A stretch of DNA of 64,000 nucleotides from Chlorops oryzae (Eukaryota > Arthropoda > Insecta > Diptera > Chloropidae). This document shows, in pieces, positions 45,566 to 57,993 of this stretch. A program made the position numbers and the translations under genes. The DNA lies in the NCBI GenBank assembly GCA_020466095.1, contig CM035806.1, positions 12,288,224 to 12,352,223 on the forward strand, in the 5' to 3' direction. The notes below the pieces were generated by a model. The model had not been told where the DNA came from. It saw only the letters and a list, made by a program, of their open reading frames with translations, and ran no database searches. Position 1 is the stretch's first letter, and each line of letters opens with the position of its first letter.

Positions 45566-46770
45566 TTATTGCGTTTTTAACTCTTTACCAATACTATATG
45601 AAACGATTTTACTCCAATCGATTTTAGTTCGTGTAATTGGCAGTTGACGGCGCATTGCTTTAAATGTTGTATCAGACATTGTTTGATAGTTTTCAGAAAT
45701 TGCCAATTGATATTCATTTTCGGCTTCTTCAATTAGACGTATGACTTCTTTTGCTAATTGTTGTTCATTGCTTACGATAAGGCTCTCTCGACATTCTTTC
45801 GACGAGACCAACTGAACGTTGCCATCTTCATAGTAGTGAACCTAAATAGTATACCATATTTTGGTATTAATTCAAATTATGAAAAAAAAAAAAAAAAATA
45901 CAAATAATCCTACCTGCACTTTAAGAACGCCTTTCAACTCAGCAGTGCCACTGCCCAATTGAAACGTAACATGCCACTGGGAGCGCCATCGTCCGTTCCA
46001 ATAATTTTGCGGCTGAAATTGATGATGTTCAATGCAGATCGTGAGTGTAACTTGATTCCCTTGTGATTTCCCAAAAACGGAACAGACCTGAAAATGAAAA
46101 AAATTTTGGATTCCTGCTGCAACACTGCAATGTATCTATAACTTACGCCATGCCTATAATGACTGGCTGTGTAAGCCAATGCCTCAATATCTAATGCTGC
46201 ACGCCATGGCTCGGCTGTTGCATCCGTTTCTAGATCTTGATATTCACTAGCCTCCTTGCGCAAGTGATCGTAACGAAAACTCTGTTTAGTGCGTGGATCA
46301 TAAAAACGATCGTTGCCTGCATTAGCGAATTCAATATCAATGAAAATGTGGTTATCATATTTCACGATAATCAGACAATATTTTTGTTTGTCAATTCATG
46401 CGATAAGAAAACAATGAAGAATCGTGTGCATGACGAAGCATCGAATACAACAAAAAATCAAGAATTACATACATGTATGTATATATGTACACACATTTCA
46501 ATTCAAACGCACTCCATCATCGGACTTACCCAAATCGTTGTATTCCGAAATGATAGCGTTATGCTCGCTGCCCTCGATGCGTACTGGTGTCAACTGATCC
46601 TTATTGTATTGTGCGAAGGCGGGGCTAGCTCCCTCCTTCAATAGTGCATCGTTTTTTAATAGTTCGCGTACGTCATTGAAGACTTCATTGAATTCGCCAG
46701 GAGGCGAATGGAAGATAAAATTCGAAACGATCCGAACTTTGTCGTTGTCACTAAGTGGTGTTGGTTCCAT
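45566..46770 (-). CDS. cpa: F-actin-capping protein subunit alpha, 4 exons, 286 aa
   Basis: Capping protein alpha, with beta, caps barbed ends of actin filaments. Exons 46770-46530, 46316-46147, 46087-45914 and 45841-45566 give 286 aa, the standard length. The ATG at 46770 begins [19 protein letters not shown]; the open frame further upstream is not conserved. Diagnostic blocks are [75 protein letters not shown] and the actin-binding tentacle [14 protein letters not shown]. It is followed on the same strand by XPA and eIF5 further right. Confidence 0.96.
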
Positions 46771-47335
46771 ATCTAAATGAATTGACTTAAGTTCTAATGG
46801 TTTTCTTTCAATTGAAAGCAATTCCTTTGAAAAGGTAAATGGATGATAAATCCTTAGTGATGTATTCAAATGAATAAAACAAAAACATTCTCGATACATA
46901 CACCCGATATCGGGTTCTCTTGCACTCGGTACACTCTTACGTACTTGGTACTACTGAAACCCCATTGGAAAATGAATTGGCATAATATGTGGTCGCCAAA
47001 TGCACTTAAAACGGGGTGTTCAATAGCGATGAATGGCCACGCCTAATTTATTTCTACTCTCAATTACAATGGATGAAAAAATTTCTGTCGATATGGATTT
47101 GAATTTATAATCTTGATTCAAATCCGATTAGTAATTTCATAATTGCAGTGGAAATTTGCAAAATTTATATTAAATTAAAGAAAAAATCATTGCGAATTTT
47201 ATTGTATATCTAGAAATACTGTATTTGAATTGAACACAAAACATATTTGAAATAGATAAGCTTCAGCGGTAAATAAGAACAAGTTCGTATAACAAACATT
47301 TTAGAGCGGAATATCCATGTTGATGTCTTCGATGA
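46771..47335. other. Intergenic between XPA and cpa
   Basis: Contains the cpa 5' region and XPA 3' end. A GATATCGG word lies near 46908; no TATA box is evident. Confidence 0.4.
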
Positions 47336-48191
47336 TTACATCTTCTCATATGTCTCCTCATAGCTGCAGGTCTGGCAGGTATGTGTGTAAGTATCATCAT
47401 CCTCGTTGTAGGTGTCCGGACCGAATTCGTGCGTATGTGTGGCTTTGGTCTCCTTGGTAAAAAGACTGCTTCGTACCTCGCGACGCAATTGTGTCATTTG
47501 CTTATTGTATTTGCGCACCTTGGAGATGTCACGTTTCTCGTCACGTAGTTCATGTTGACGCATTAGTTCCTCTTCGGTGCCCCATACCTCCATGGCACGC
47601 TTTTCGACTTGCAAACGTAGGTATAGCTTCATTTCACCCCAGCGCACGTTATGTGGATTCTTACGACTGATATAGCGCAATGGCGGTTCACGCCTATCAA
47701 AATCGCAATCCTTGAGCAAATATTCAGCTTTAGCTTCCGTCCGCGTTATTAGGGAATGTGCCTCATCAGGTTCGCGACACGTATCACAAACACAATAACC
47801 GAAATTATCATTCAAATAAGAGTCAATAAAAATCTCTCCACACTCCAGACACTCTTCATACGAAACAGGAATATTAATGGCGCCATTGTCGGTTTTCTTC
47901 GGCGCTTCTTTTTCTTGTTTGTTGGCGTCGGCACCAATTGTTTGCTCCAAAAGGAAACCGCCACCGCTGTCAACGTATTTAGTGCCATGCACTTTAATGA
48001 CGGACGTTCCATTGGCATCTCTGTAACAAACGGTGTTCAATAGTGCATCTCTTTTTTTTTTTTAAGGATATCATCACTCACTTGACAGCATAGGGATGAC
48101 TAACGAGCTTTGCCTGTCGCAGAACCTGTGCCTTCAGACGATTCCTTTCAATGCGCGACTTTTGGGCTTCCGTCAATTGAGAATCAGACAT
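47336..48191 (-). CDS. Xpac: DNA-damage recognition protein XPA, 2 exons, 264 aa
   Basis: XPA verifies damage and scaffolds nucleotide excision repair with RPA and TFIIH. Exons 48191-48082 and 48020-47336 join in frame. The C4 zinc finger is CLEC...CDTC (ECLECGEIFIDSYLNDNFGY, CVCDTCREPDEA), followed by ITRTEAKAEYLLKDCDFD and the DNA-binding core RKNPHNVRWGEMKLYLRLQ. The C-terminal half keeps CQTCSYEETYEKM, the TFIIH-contact end. Length agrees with animal XPA (about 270 aa). Confidence 0.95.
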
Positions 48192-48766
48192 TCCTTTAGA
48201 TTGGAAACGAAAACAGGAGAAAATCTTTAGTTATGATTTTTAGCTTGATGCTGCACTAGCTAAACTCATATTATATTCATTACAGTTTCGTATGGTACTC
48301 GGTACTGAACAGGATTGACAGCTTTTTGTTTTTTTTTACGAACCCGAAACGTACCGATTACATAACTAGTCGCTAACACAATACATGTGGACCGATTGTC
48401 CATACTCTCGTTGCATTTCGCCTAAAATTAGGTTTATGTGGGAGATTTTTTCCCTTCTAAGAGAAGGGATGACCGAACAATAAAAAGTAGTCTATTTCTA
48501 AACTACTAAAAACACCATCTTGGTCGGAAAATCCAATTGCTTTATTTATTTCGGTTTTATTAGCAAAATATGGACGAAAAAATAACAAAATTTCGAAATA
48601 TGTTTTTTAAAAAAAATAATAGGCAATGAAGTAGAGTGGGGGGGGGGGAAACGGGAAGAATCAAAATTTATATGTCTGAAATTTTCGAGTGTTGCTTTTT
48701 GTGCTTCTTCCGCTCCAACTTAATTTTAGTTATTGTTGTTTTGATTATTGTTGTCTAGTATGTTCC
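48192..48766. other. Intergenic between eIF5 and XPA
   Basis: Contains an extended G-run near 48640-48649 and the eIF5 3' region. No gene is seen. Confidence 0.45.
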
Positions 48767-50170
48767 TTAAATATCATCAATATCGATTTCCTCGCCATCA
48801 TCATCATCCGCAGCAGCTTTCTTTTGATTGGCGACTGGGGCGACAGCTTTAAGTGATTCTACGCGCGCACGATCGTTATACTCGATTTCAACATCGGAAT
48901 CGGCGTCCTCATCCTCCGATGATTCCTCCTCTTCGGCCTCCTTAAGCCATTGAATAAATGGCTTGGCTTTCTCATGTATCTCAGTGGCAATTTCTTTTGA
49001 AACGTACTTCTTGCTAACCTTCTGAGACCACTCTAGGATTGGCTTCTCCTCGAGTATATCGCAATCGTAGAAAATTTTAAATATTCCAGCAACCTTATTC
49101 ATCAGCTTCGCTGCATGCAATGCGATGATTTGCTCCAATCCGCCAATCAGATAACGTTGTGCCTTCGGGTTGTCATGTGTAAAGCGCAGCAGCAAATTAC
49201 GGTGTTTGCGCACCTCTTGTGTAATATTATGACCGAAAAGAAGTTCAGCCAATACCAATGTTGCTTTATGAGCAATATCCAAGCGTTCAGCATCAATTAG
49301 AAGTTCCTTATGAACGGCAACAGAATCCAAAAGTCCAGCGTCACGTTTCGATTTGACCAATTCGTAGAAAATATCGATGCGCTCCTTTTCGGTCTTATCG
49401 TAATCATCCGAAATGGTCATACCCTTGGCGCCATCGGTCAAATCTTGTAAACGTGCCTTAATGGCCTCCTTCGAAACGTCAACGCTCCAATTGGCATCAT
49501 CGTCGTCGTCATCGACCTTCTCTGGAATAGCTGCACTTATCTCGGCCTCAGTTTGACCAGCGGTACCGCCATCAGATTCACCACCCGAATTATTGCCAGT
49601 TACATTAGTAGTCGAATTGTTTGCATCGGTTGTGCTATTCGAAACGGAAACGTCACCATTCTTCTTTTGTCCTCGTTTCGAACGTTTGCCCTCAGTTAAC
49701 GATGAACCCTGCGCAGCAGGATTCACCGTTGGCGGATTCTTAAGAATGAACGTATTAACTTTATGATTAACCTTTAGCAGACCATGAAAACCGCATGCTT
49801 TACACGATTGTGAGATGGTCTGATTTTTAGCGGAAACAGTCAAATCCGTTTCCGGGTTATCGCACTCTGGGCATAGCACGAACTTACGGATGAAACCATC
49901 GAGTAAGTCCTGCAATTTGGCAGCGTCATGCGAACCGTTCACTATAAAACGTTCATTCTTGTAATCGAACTGAGTTTGGGCGCCGAGTTCGCAACCAAAA
50001 TACTTGGTCGGATAAGTTGCCGGACGGCCAATAGCTCTTGCCACCTCAGCCATGTTAACAATGACCGTCTTGATGCCGTTGCCCTTGCCCTCGACTTTCG
50101 CCTGCAGGCGTGGCATCTTATACCGATAAAAGATATCGGTGACATTGCGATTGACGTTAACGGAACCCAT
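48767..50170 (-). CDS. eIF5: Translation initiation factor eIF5, intronless coding region, 467 aa
   Basis: eIF5 is the GTPase-activating protein for eIF2 in the 43S complex. The ATG at 50170 starts [20 protein letters not shown], with the arginine-finger region, then [20 protein letters not shown] and a C4 zinc finger ([19 protein letters not shown]). An Asn/Ser/Thr/Gly-rich linker leads to the W2 (HEAT) domain, about residues 245-425, and the acidic/aromatic tail ([32 protein letters not shown]). All parts are in one frame with no broken motif. Confidence 0.96.
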   Translation of the reverse strand: MGSVNVNRNVTDIFYRYKMPRLQAKVEGKGNGIKTVIVNMAEVARAIGRPATYPTKYFGCELGAQTQFDYKNERFIVNGSHDAAKLQDLLDGFIRKFVLCPECDNPETDLTVSAKNQTISQSCKACGFHGLLKVNHKVNTFILKNPPTVNPAAQGSSLTEGKRSKRGQKKNGDVSVSNSTTDANNSTTNVTGNNSGGESDGGTAGQTEAEISAAIPEKVDDDDDDANWSVDVSKEAIKARLQDLTDGAKGMTISDDYDKTEKERIDIFYELVKSKRDAGLLDSVAVHKELLIDAERLDIAHKATLVLAELLFGHNITQEVRKHRNLLLRFTHDNPKAQRYLIGGLEQIIALHAAKLMNKVAGIFKIFYDCDILEEKPILEWSQKVSKKYVSKEIATEIHEKAKPFIQWLKEAEEEESSEDEDADSDVEIEYNDRARVESLKAVAPVANQKKAAADDDDGEEIDIDDI

Positions 50171-51185
50171 CTCGATGGTCCTTGGGGTGTTGTATTTTTA
50201 CGCTGGCTTCTGTGTATGGCTGCAGTTTTGCTGTTATTTTGTATTCTGACGCAATGATGGATTAGATTAAATGATGTGCAGTTGGACTTTTGTTTTAGAT
50301 ATTGCTCTGCCTTTTATATTGAACTTTCGCTTATCTCCACATGTAACACGTGGCGCTGCTATTAAAGCTGCTTTATTGCTTTGGTTGTTGTTGTTGTTGT
50401 TATTATTGCTGCTGCTACTTTTACTAATTGCTGCATGTACGGATGTTCCCGTGCACCGTTTGGCTGTTTAGGCGAGCGTAAACGAGTTCATCAGTTTTGT
50501 GTCTTTCGTCTGTAAAAGAATTTAAAATTTTCCTTTGTATAAAATCGCGAAGCGTGCAGTTTAAAATAAAGAAAAAAATTTTTTTTTTAAAAAGTCCCAT
50601 GCTATACATACGTATATACATGCACGTTTCTCGCGTATATACATACGTGCACGTATATGCATACGTATCTATACGCACAAAGAGACACGCGTACAAATCT
50701 AGCATGAAAAACCTGCCCCCTCCCCCAAAATTCCCCCCAACAACTTACCTTTCCTTAAAGGATTGCGGCTTCCGATGTCTGTTGCTAGCAACTTTAGACT
50801 TCATGCACGATAAACTAAACGTTTTATTTCGTTTGGATGGAAATGGGGGTGCTCCTTGGTATGCTGTTATTCCAATATTGCTTTCAAACGTCATGAAAAT
50901 ATATATGTCCCCTTTAGGTTTGGGGTGGCAACTTCACACTGCAAGGGGAGGAGGGAAAGAGATAGAGAAGCAGAAATGATGCGAGATTTTTTATTTTTAA
51001 TATATTTATTTCTCAATCCTTAAAAATTTCTCATTTCTCATTTTTAATGCAACGATTGCTTAAAGCTTACCTTTTTTATAAACAGAAAAATTTTAGAGTT
51101 TTGATCTTTGTGAAAATCCTTTCTTTTTCGTTTTCTTTTAATTTTTAGAGTAGAACTGGAAAATAACCGATGGCACAGTCGATAG
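50171..51185. other. eIF5 upstream region, no other gene
   Basis: Probable 5' UTR and promoter DNA of eIF5 with a GTT/GCTGCT run near 50385-50420 and ATACGTATATACATGCACG-type alternating words at 50605-50670. No clear second gene. Confidence 0.4.
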
Positions 51186-51247
51186 TATCGATGTTTTTAA
51201 GTTTTTCCTACTATCGATGATTTTTTTTTTTTTTGTCATTATCGATG
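51186..51247. promoter_or_regulatory. Three DRE-like TATCGATG sites
   Basis: TATCGATG at 51186, 51212 and 51240; each holds the palindromic ATCGAT core and differs by one base from the DREF site TATCGATA. They lie about 1 kb upstream of eIF5 and could be its distal promoter if there is a 5' UTR intron, or mark an unseen transcript to the right. Confidence 0.45.
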
Positions 51248-51349
51248 GTTCTCTTATCATTTTATCGGCTACTCTCAGATATGTCCGTATTTATATTACG
51301 AGAATAACGACGCGGCAGTTTGTACTAGTTTGTGGGTCATACAGTAGTT

Positions 51350-51490
51350 TCGCTATATAAGAAAGTCGATTTTGCCAAGAAATTTCTTTCTATTACATTT
51401 TTTCTTATATAAAACCCGTTTATAAGAAAATTCTTTCTTATATAAAAAAAAACCGGTTTATAAAAAACTTCTTTCTTATACCAGCTACCG
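51350..51490. repeat. Short tandem block of TTTCTTATATAAAA units
   Basis: TTTCTTATATAAAACCCGTT then ATAAGAAAATTC, repeated as TTTCTTATATAAAAAAAAAC then CGGTTTATAAAAAACTTC, and a third partial TTTCTTATACC. Units are about 33-38 bp. Confidence 0.6.
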
Positions 51491-51789
51491 ATATTTGAAA
51501 ATAGGGGTGTAAGATTTTTGATAAAAACAAAGTTTCTTATATCATGCGCGATTACAAAAGACTCAAAATGGAATTTATATGACGCCCCAAGAGTCTCGGC
51601 TACGACATTTCTGATCAGAAACCGAGCTCATATATGGTTATTTTAATCAGAAAGGGGGATCGGAAAAGAGTCGTTTAAAATAATTATTTGAATTAATTTA
51701 ATAATTTGATCCGAAAAACGCCAGTACATGATTAAATTTTGTTTTATTGGGTTAAATAAAATTAAATCGCTCAATGTAAGCTTAATATG

Positions 51790-52121
51790 GCTGAGGCAGG
51801 GGACCCAATGGCACGGGTCACAGGCTTGACGGCCCCGACTTTCGCGAGTCGCGGTAATAGCCGATTGCCCCAGTCGAATCATGCAGACTGGTAAATAAAT
51901 GTATGAAGCGGGACCCGGCCGCGGGTTAACTGTAGGGAGCGTCAGCTTTAACGAAATTTGGGCCCTACCCCGAAGTAATGTAACAGTGTTTCCAGGGTAG
52001 GAATCCCAACTAGAAGAGAGGGGGATGTTTTTTTAGTGGAATCACCATACACCCAGAAATCACGGATGCTGACAATCCAAAGGTTTTTGACCTCCTCGCC
52101 GCAAAAAAAAAAAAAAAAATT
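51790..52121 (+). mobile_element. Poly(A)-tailed retroposon (SINE or truncated LINE) with 11-bp target duplication
   Basis: A GC-rich 330-bp block ends in a run of about 17 A and is flanked by AGCTTAATATG on both sides (51779-51789 and 52122-52132). Its base composition differs sharply from the surrounding DNA. Poly(A) plus target duplication marks LINE-machinery retrotransposition. No A or B box stands out at the start, so a 5'-truncated LINE 3' end is as likely as a SINE. Confidence 0.8.
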
Positions 52122-52132
52122 AGCTTAATATG

Positions 52133-54529
52133 ATTTAATTAGTTCTTTAAATGTTATTATTCTTTTTGGTTTTCATGGGAAAACAAATTTTTTGAAGCCG
52201 TAGCACTTTTTCATAAAAAATTGTATCACTTATGAAAGCATTTTGAATGGCCAGGGACACACAGAGGAACAATTTTATATCAAAGAGCGCGCCGAACTTT
52301 CTACATCAAGTAGGCAGCATATAAGTATAAAGATATAAATATTTTGAATTTGATTTGCTTAAATTTTATATGAAAATGAGGCGTTTTACACAAGTAAATT
52401 ATTGATTATCAATTCTAACTTTCGAGTGTACGAAGTGCGAAGAAGTAAAAAGAAATTGAGCATTTTTTGGTTGCACGAATTCGGTCAATAGTTTCGTGCT
52501 CTCTTTGCTACGTATTAACACGAATACAACTCCAAAAGCAAATAAATATAGAATTGACGATCAACAATTGACTAGTACAAAAGGCCTCAATCAATACTTT
52601 CGATGTTTTGGTTGGATAGACGTACATATCGATGGTTTGCCACCTCTACGTTCCTTACATTAAAATAAAGCCATTGTTATATGTGAGCACCAAAATAAAG
52701 TTCAATTTATAAGTGAGTACCAAATGAAACCTAAGTTATAAGCGAGCCCTACACAGCGGCTTTTAAATTTTTAAATTTATTTTAAAAATTAATATGTAAT
52801 ACTTGTTTAAAATCACTGTGGAAGTGGATTATATAGAACACGTGGATCATTTTCATATTGAGGGTATAAAAGTGCCTGTAATAAGATATACCAAAAACTC
52901 CAGAAGTGATTTTAATGTTTTGAGATAAAAAAATATAGACGTCTTCTCACATTTAGCAAATTTTTATTTTAATCTTTCTTTGTTAATTTTTGCATACATC
53001 GCAAAAAAAAAAAAAAATTCAAATACAATAGATTTTATCCATATTCAACAAGTCTGCAATATAAATACAATTGATTTATAAATGTATTATACATATATAT
53101 TGTATATAGATTCATTTATATAATACCTCGAATTGGAACGGCAAAACCTTTCTATGCACTGTGCATACACAGGCAATTATTTATTAGATTTTTCAAAGTT
53201 TTTAAGAGCTGGAGTTGAGACTCAAAACATTTTTAATAGATTTAATAATATTATACGTATGTATGTATATATAATTTGTTTCAGTTTCTATTTTAAAGTC
53301 TTTAATTTGTTTTTTGGTTGACATATAATTTTATTTTATTATTTTAATTGCTATATATTATTTTTTCTTCAATTACAAAATGGTTTTATAAAGTTTTACA
53401 AACAGCTCAAGTTACGTTATACATACAAAAGTGCTCTTTTATAAATCTTATTAGTTTTTAATGAATTTCATTAAAATGCAATTTATATCGCAAGGACATT
53501 TATCTAATTATTTTTTGACATGACTTAAGAACAAACCGGAAAGGGAGGAAATGTGGGCATAAAGAAATTCAGTTTCATAATAGAATATATCTATATATAA
53601 TAAATAAAGTGAAGAAAAATTTTAAAGCATAGTAATAATAATAATAATAGGTAATAATAATAATAATAATAATAATAAAAACAATAATAATACTAATAGT
53701 TAATAAGTTGATTTTCGAATTTTGTATGTTATGCAAACGCAAAACATATTAGAGACACAACAGAGAAAGCACTATGTATAAGAAGTACGTTTAGTTAAAA
53801 AAAAAAATCCAATTCAATATACGAAGAAATTTATTCAGCATAACGCAACATAGATTTATATGTTATCCAACTCGTCCTAAAAATTTAGAGAAAAGTTTAC
53901 TAAAATGGATGTCCTTTTAGTTGAAACAATTTTCCTTAATATTTTTTTTTTTTTTTTTTTTGCGTTTCAACACTCGAAAGATATTTCTATCTATTTTAAA
54001 TATCGAAATTGAATTCATTTTTTGTAATCATGAAAATTTCATTTATTCTAGCTTTCACCAAGTGTAAGCTTGAATCTTCTCATGCCAAGTACTGTAGCCA
54101 CATGCGAATCGCATGGTGTGTATTACATGGAATTTCGAATTCAATTTTCAATTTTTTTTCCTCCGTCGAATTATTCTCAATCTTTTGATGAACGACCTGC
54201 TTTCAATGCTCCTTACTTTAAAATTAAAAAAAAAAAAACATACAAATTCAATTTAAGCTCTTTGTATTCTTATACAATCGTTATCAAATGTCAGGGGATG
54301 CCCCAATCCAAAAACAGCAGCAATGACCAAGAAAACGAAACAATATTTCTATCCTTTTTTTCCTTTCTATATTAAATCATTGTAGGTACTTAAAATTCAT
54401 TCTTTCAACGAATAATCCGTAAAAATTTCCCTGATGTTTTAATTGCAATATGCAGAGGCAATATAAAAAAGACATGCAATTTTGTTTCCCGTTTTGAGGA
54501 AAGTTTCTGTTATATAAAACCAAAAGGGA
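52133..54529. other. Gene-poor AT-rich tract
   Basis: Only simple repeats are seen, for example (ATA)n near 53633-53695 and T-runs near 53942-53960. A TATCGATGG lies near 52628. No gene. Confidence 0.5.
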
Positions 54530-54650
54530 GCCGATAGCCTCAGAAATTAGCGCCTCTTATTTTTTAAAGATTGCGTCTTAATTCATTAAGGCGCAATACT
54601 CAAATAAAAATAACAATAATAATAATAATAATAATATAATAATAATATAA
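54530..54650 (+). repeat. Short repeat with (AAT)n tail, copy 1
   Basis: GCCGATAGCCTCAGAAATTA then GCGCCTCTTATTTTTTAAAG, ending CATTAAGGCGCAATACTCAA and a run of AAT/ATA. It recurs at 55675-55775 with few changes. A (TAA)n-type tail is the pattern of some non-LTR retrotransposons (I-like). Confidence 0.7.
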
Positions 54651-54784
54651 ATCCAAAAGGAATCAAGAAGATGCCAAAGGAAACGATTTAAAGGAAGTTT
54701 CACGCAGTGAATATTATTCATTTGAATTTAGAAAATAATACGAGTCGAGACAAAAAAGATGGATTTGGATTCATTATGGAAAAT

Positions 54785-55043
54785 ACATATCGCACCTCCT
54801 CTTCTAAAGTGACACAACTCAAAATTTTTGAATTTTGAGTTATGATGTGGATCTTGTTCCTAAGTCACCTGTCTACCTGCAGGAAAAATTCCATTCCGTT
54901 TTTCCTATTATAAAAGGCCGAAAAAAAGCCGTAATGCCTTTCGCCTTGCTTTGATTGACACTGCGATGCATTTTGTTTTTTGCGTTTTCTGAAAAATGAG
55001 AAATTTTGAGTTGTGTCACCTTAGAAGAGGAGGTGCGATATGT
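54785..55043. mobile_element. 259-bp MITE with about 43-bp TIRs
   Basis: ACATATCGCACCTCCTCTTC at the left and GAAGAGGAGGTGCGATATGT at the right, pairing on through GTGACACAACTCAAAATTT. A weaker relative of one end lies near 56795-56825. Confidence 0.75.
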
Positions 55044-55674
55044 CCGAACGGCCTGAAATCGTATAATACTACTTTGCACTACAAAAAAGAAGATTTTTAA
55101 CCACTTAATGTATTCCGAATGTTCCGGAATATTCTGAAATTGTTAGCACATTTTTGGATTTTTTGGCACCTATGACCTTATACAACCAGATATACGATAC
55201 GATATATTAAAAAAAAAAAAAAAAAAATGATGCATTGCAATGAACCGAATTTTTAAGCTTTCTGCATTTAATGCCATAACCTAAAGATATAGCCTGCAAG
55301 TAATTCAATTTTCTCTTAATGATTCAATTGACTAAAGTAAAGCACGTTTCCCGTAGCCGGTTCAAAATAAAGGACAAAAGATATTGCAGACCTAAAATAA
55401 CTGCGTTTTAACTTTATAAGTCTGAAAACGTATTCCTTTTTCGTGAATATCTATCAAGGATCCATAAAAAGACTTCAAAAAATGTTTTTGTGCTACTGAT
55501 TTCACCATGTAAGATCAAATGGACGGATAAGTAAATGGGGGTAAGGTGGTGTTATAGTGATTGTTAGTTGTTTAATAAGAAATCTAAGAATAAAAATAAA
55601 AACATGACAACCAAAAATCTTTAAAGAACCGAATTTCATTCGGTTCATTTTGCTAAATTAAATAAACGAAACGG
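55044..55674. other. AT-rich, nothing recognised
   Basis: An A-run at about 55210-55227 and no coding sequence. Confidence 0.5.
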
Positions 55675-55775
55675 GCCGATAGCCTCAGAATCTAGCGCCT
55701 CTTATTTTTTTAAAGATTGCGTCTTAATTCATTAAGGCGCAATACTCAAATAATAATAATAATAATAAATAAACG
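55675..55775 (+). repeat. Short repeat with (AAT)n tail, copy 2
   Basis: Same sequence as 54530-54650, in the same orientation; the tail here is (AATAAT)n at 55748-55771. The inverted pair GCGTCTTAATTC and ATTAAGGCGC within it could form a 3' hairpin recognised for reverse transcription. Confidence 0.7.
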
Positions 55776-56395
55776 ACAATTTAAAGAAATTACTGGAGAA
55801 AAAATTTAATTTTTTCAATTTCTCTCATGGAATCCGGGCATTCTATACTATTTTTTTTTTGCTGCATATCCACTCTTTGAACATGTATAAAAACGTCAAT
55901 TTCTATAATATAATAGATAAAAACAAACAAAAATTTGAACTGAAAGAAGTTTACAAAAAAGTCGAGAATAAAAAAATACGCAGACTTATTCCATTTTCAA
56001 ATGTTTATATATATATTGTACATAGTCACATGGATAAAATAAAATAACTGAAACAAAGTAATTCAATTAAAAATTTAACAAAACAATCTTTAAATACAAA
56101 TTTAAATGATAAAACAAAAAAAAAATATATATATGTATATATATGTGTGTATATATTAAAAAGGAGAAGATAAATATTTAAATTGATTTCAATAGTAATC
56201 TATTATATTCTATGTATTTACGCTATTTAGCTATGTATAATTGTATACATATGTATTCAAAATGTTTTGTATAACTTTATAACAACAAATTTCATTCACT
56301 GTTACATATTTTCTTCGTTACTTTATATAAAGTAATTTACAAACTGTCTCTTGAATTGTTTTTCTTAAATCTAGATGCCGAAATACAGGGTGCAT
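55776..56395. other. AT-rich, simple repeats only
   Basis: TATATATG-type microsatellite near 56126-56155. No gene. Confidence 0.5.
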
Positions 56396-57505
56396 TTGTG
56401 TGGTTTCGTTGAAGGTAAAAAATAGTTCGTTTTGTTGCAGGGAAAAATTGTTCGTTTCGTAAGAAAACGTAACGAAAGGTTCGAAACATGGAAAATCGCC
56501 GGTTTTGCAAATTGGAAATTTGACAGTTAGTCAAACTAACCTCGATGGAAACTTTATTTAACGAGCAGCAATTCGTGCGTCGATTCATGCTAGTACTTAT
56601 AACAGTTGGAGCTATAATTTCCACAGCCCAGCCAATAGATGATCGTGTCTTTTCGGACGAAGACAATGAGATAATTATCTACTGTTTTTTGCGCTCATTT
56701 GCAATAACAAAAACGCAACTATGAGTGTGCGATTAGGTACACAGGTGACCTGTGAACACATTCCTTGCATTAACCCCAATATGACCAATTTTGAGTTATG
56801 ACACTCTTGTTGTGACATGTGCGATATCGATATCTCTATTGGGACAATTTTTCTGCCACTCCCAAGTACAGTAACACTTCAAATTTACATTTAAAATGTG
56901 GTTGGCTATGTGTTTAAATGCTATCTGACTTCTAATTAAGAATTATTTTGATTAATTTTATATTCTTTTTCCATCTGAAATTGTACCTTAAACTGCACGA
57001 AACTGCCTAAAACTTTCATTTTATATTAAAAATTACAAAAAAATAAATAAATGAAATATAAACATATATATATTTGTATATATATATATATATATACATG
57101 TGTGTAAAATGTACATATAAGGCTACACATAGTGTATATAATTACACCACTCTTGGAGGACAATCTTAAATTGGAAATTCAACTCAAGAATTTGAAAAAA
57201 TTTCGAAACTCAAAAGACTTTTAATATACTTATGGGCGTTTCCGGCCCCAGTATTTTTTTTTTTTTCGTACGTTCGCGACTTCGTTTTCCAACGTTTTCC
57301 TTGTAGTTTTCCTTGTTATTCGATAGTATTTTGGTAGCTTCACATGTGGTGCAGAAGATGGGTTTCTTTGAGTTTTAGTTCTCATAAGGATAGCAATAAA
57401 AATGCGAATGTCGCGAACGTACGAAAAAAAAAAAAAAATATTGGCGGCGGAAATGCCCATATGTCTTGTTCAAATTTGCTGACAACTCCATCTGTTGCAC
57501 CCTGT
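56396..57505. mobile_element. Possible Tc1/mariner-type non-autonomous element
   Basis: CAGGGTGCA at the left and TGCACCCTG at the right, each bordered by TA, as Tc1/mariner insertions are. The ends are short and the interior has no transposase, so the call is tentative. A 227-bp MITE lies inside. Confidence 0.4.
57233..57459. mobile_element. 227-bp MITE with about 45-bp TIRs
   Basis: TGGGCGTTTCCGG, a T-run and CGTACGTTCGCGAC at the left; GTCGCGAACGTACG, an A-run and CGGAAATGCCCA at the right, in mirror order. Confidence 0.7.
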
Positions 57506-57993
57506 ATATCGTTTACACAAGTAAATTTTAAATGTTATCTATTGTTTTTCGTATTTAAAATTTTATGGATCAGAATTATTTAGAGGACCTAGTAAATTAA
57601 ATTTTTTTTTTTTTAAATTGCTTTTCAACTAATTGCAGCTTCACGACACTTAATTTTTTTCCATATTTCTTGTTAAATTGGTAGGCTGATTAGATTAAGA
57701 ACAGTCCGCTGCTCCAAAATCCAAAATGTTTTGCTGCAATTTGTTTGTTTGTTGAAATTTCATGTTCTTCCTTGTTTGAGGCATTTCGGTATTTTTCGTG
57801 ATCTATTTAAAAAAAAAAAAAAAAATCATATGATTTTATGAATGAAACTAATTCTAATCTAATCAGATTTTATTGGTTAAAAATATAAAAATAATTTTTT
57901 TTTTTTTTTGTTGAGTAATTTGAAATTCATTGCAATTGTTATATAAAAATTTTGAAAGCCAAAAATATTCGTCGGTTCAAGTGTGCATATGAA

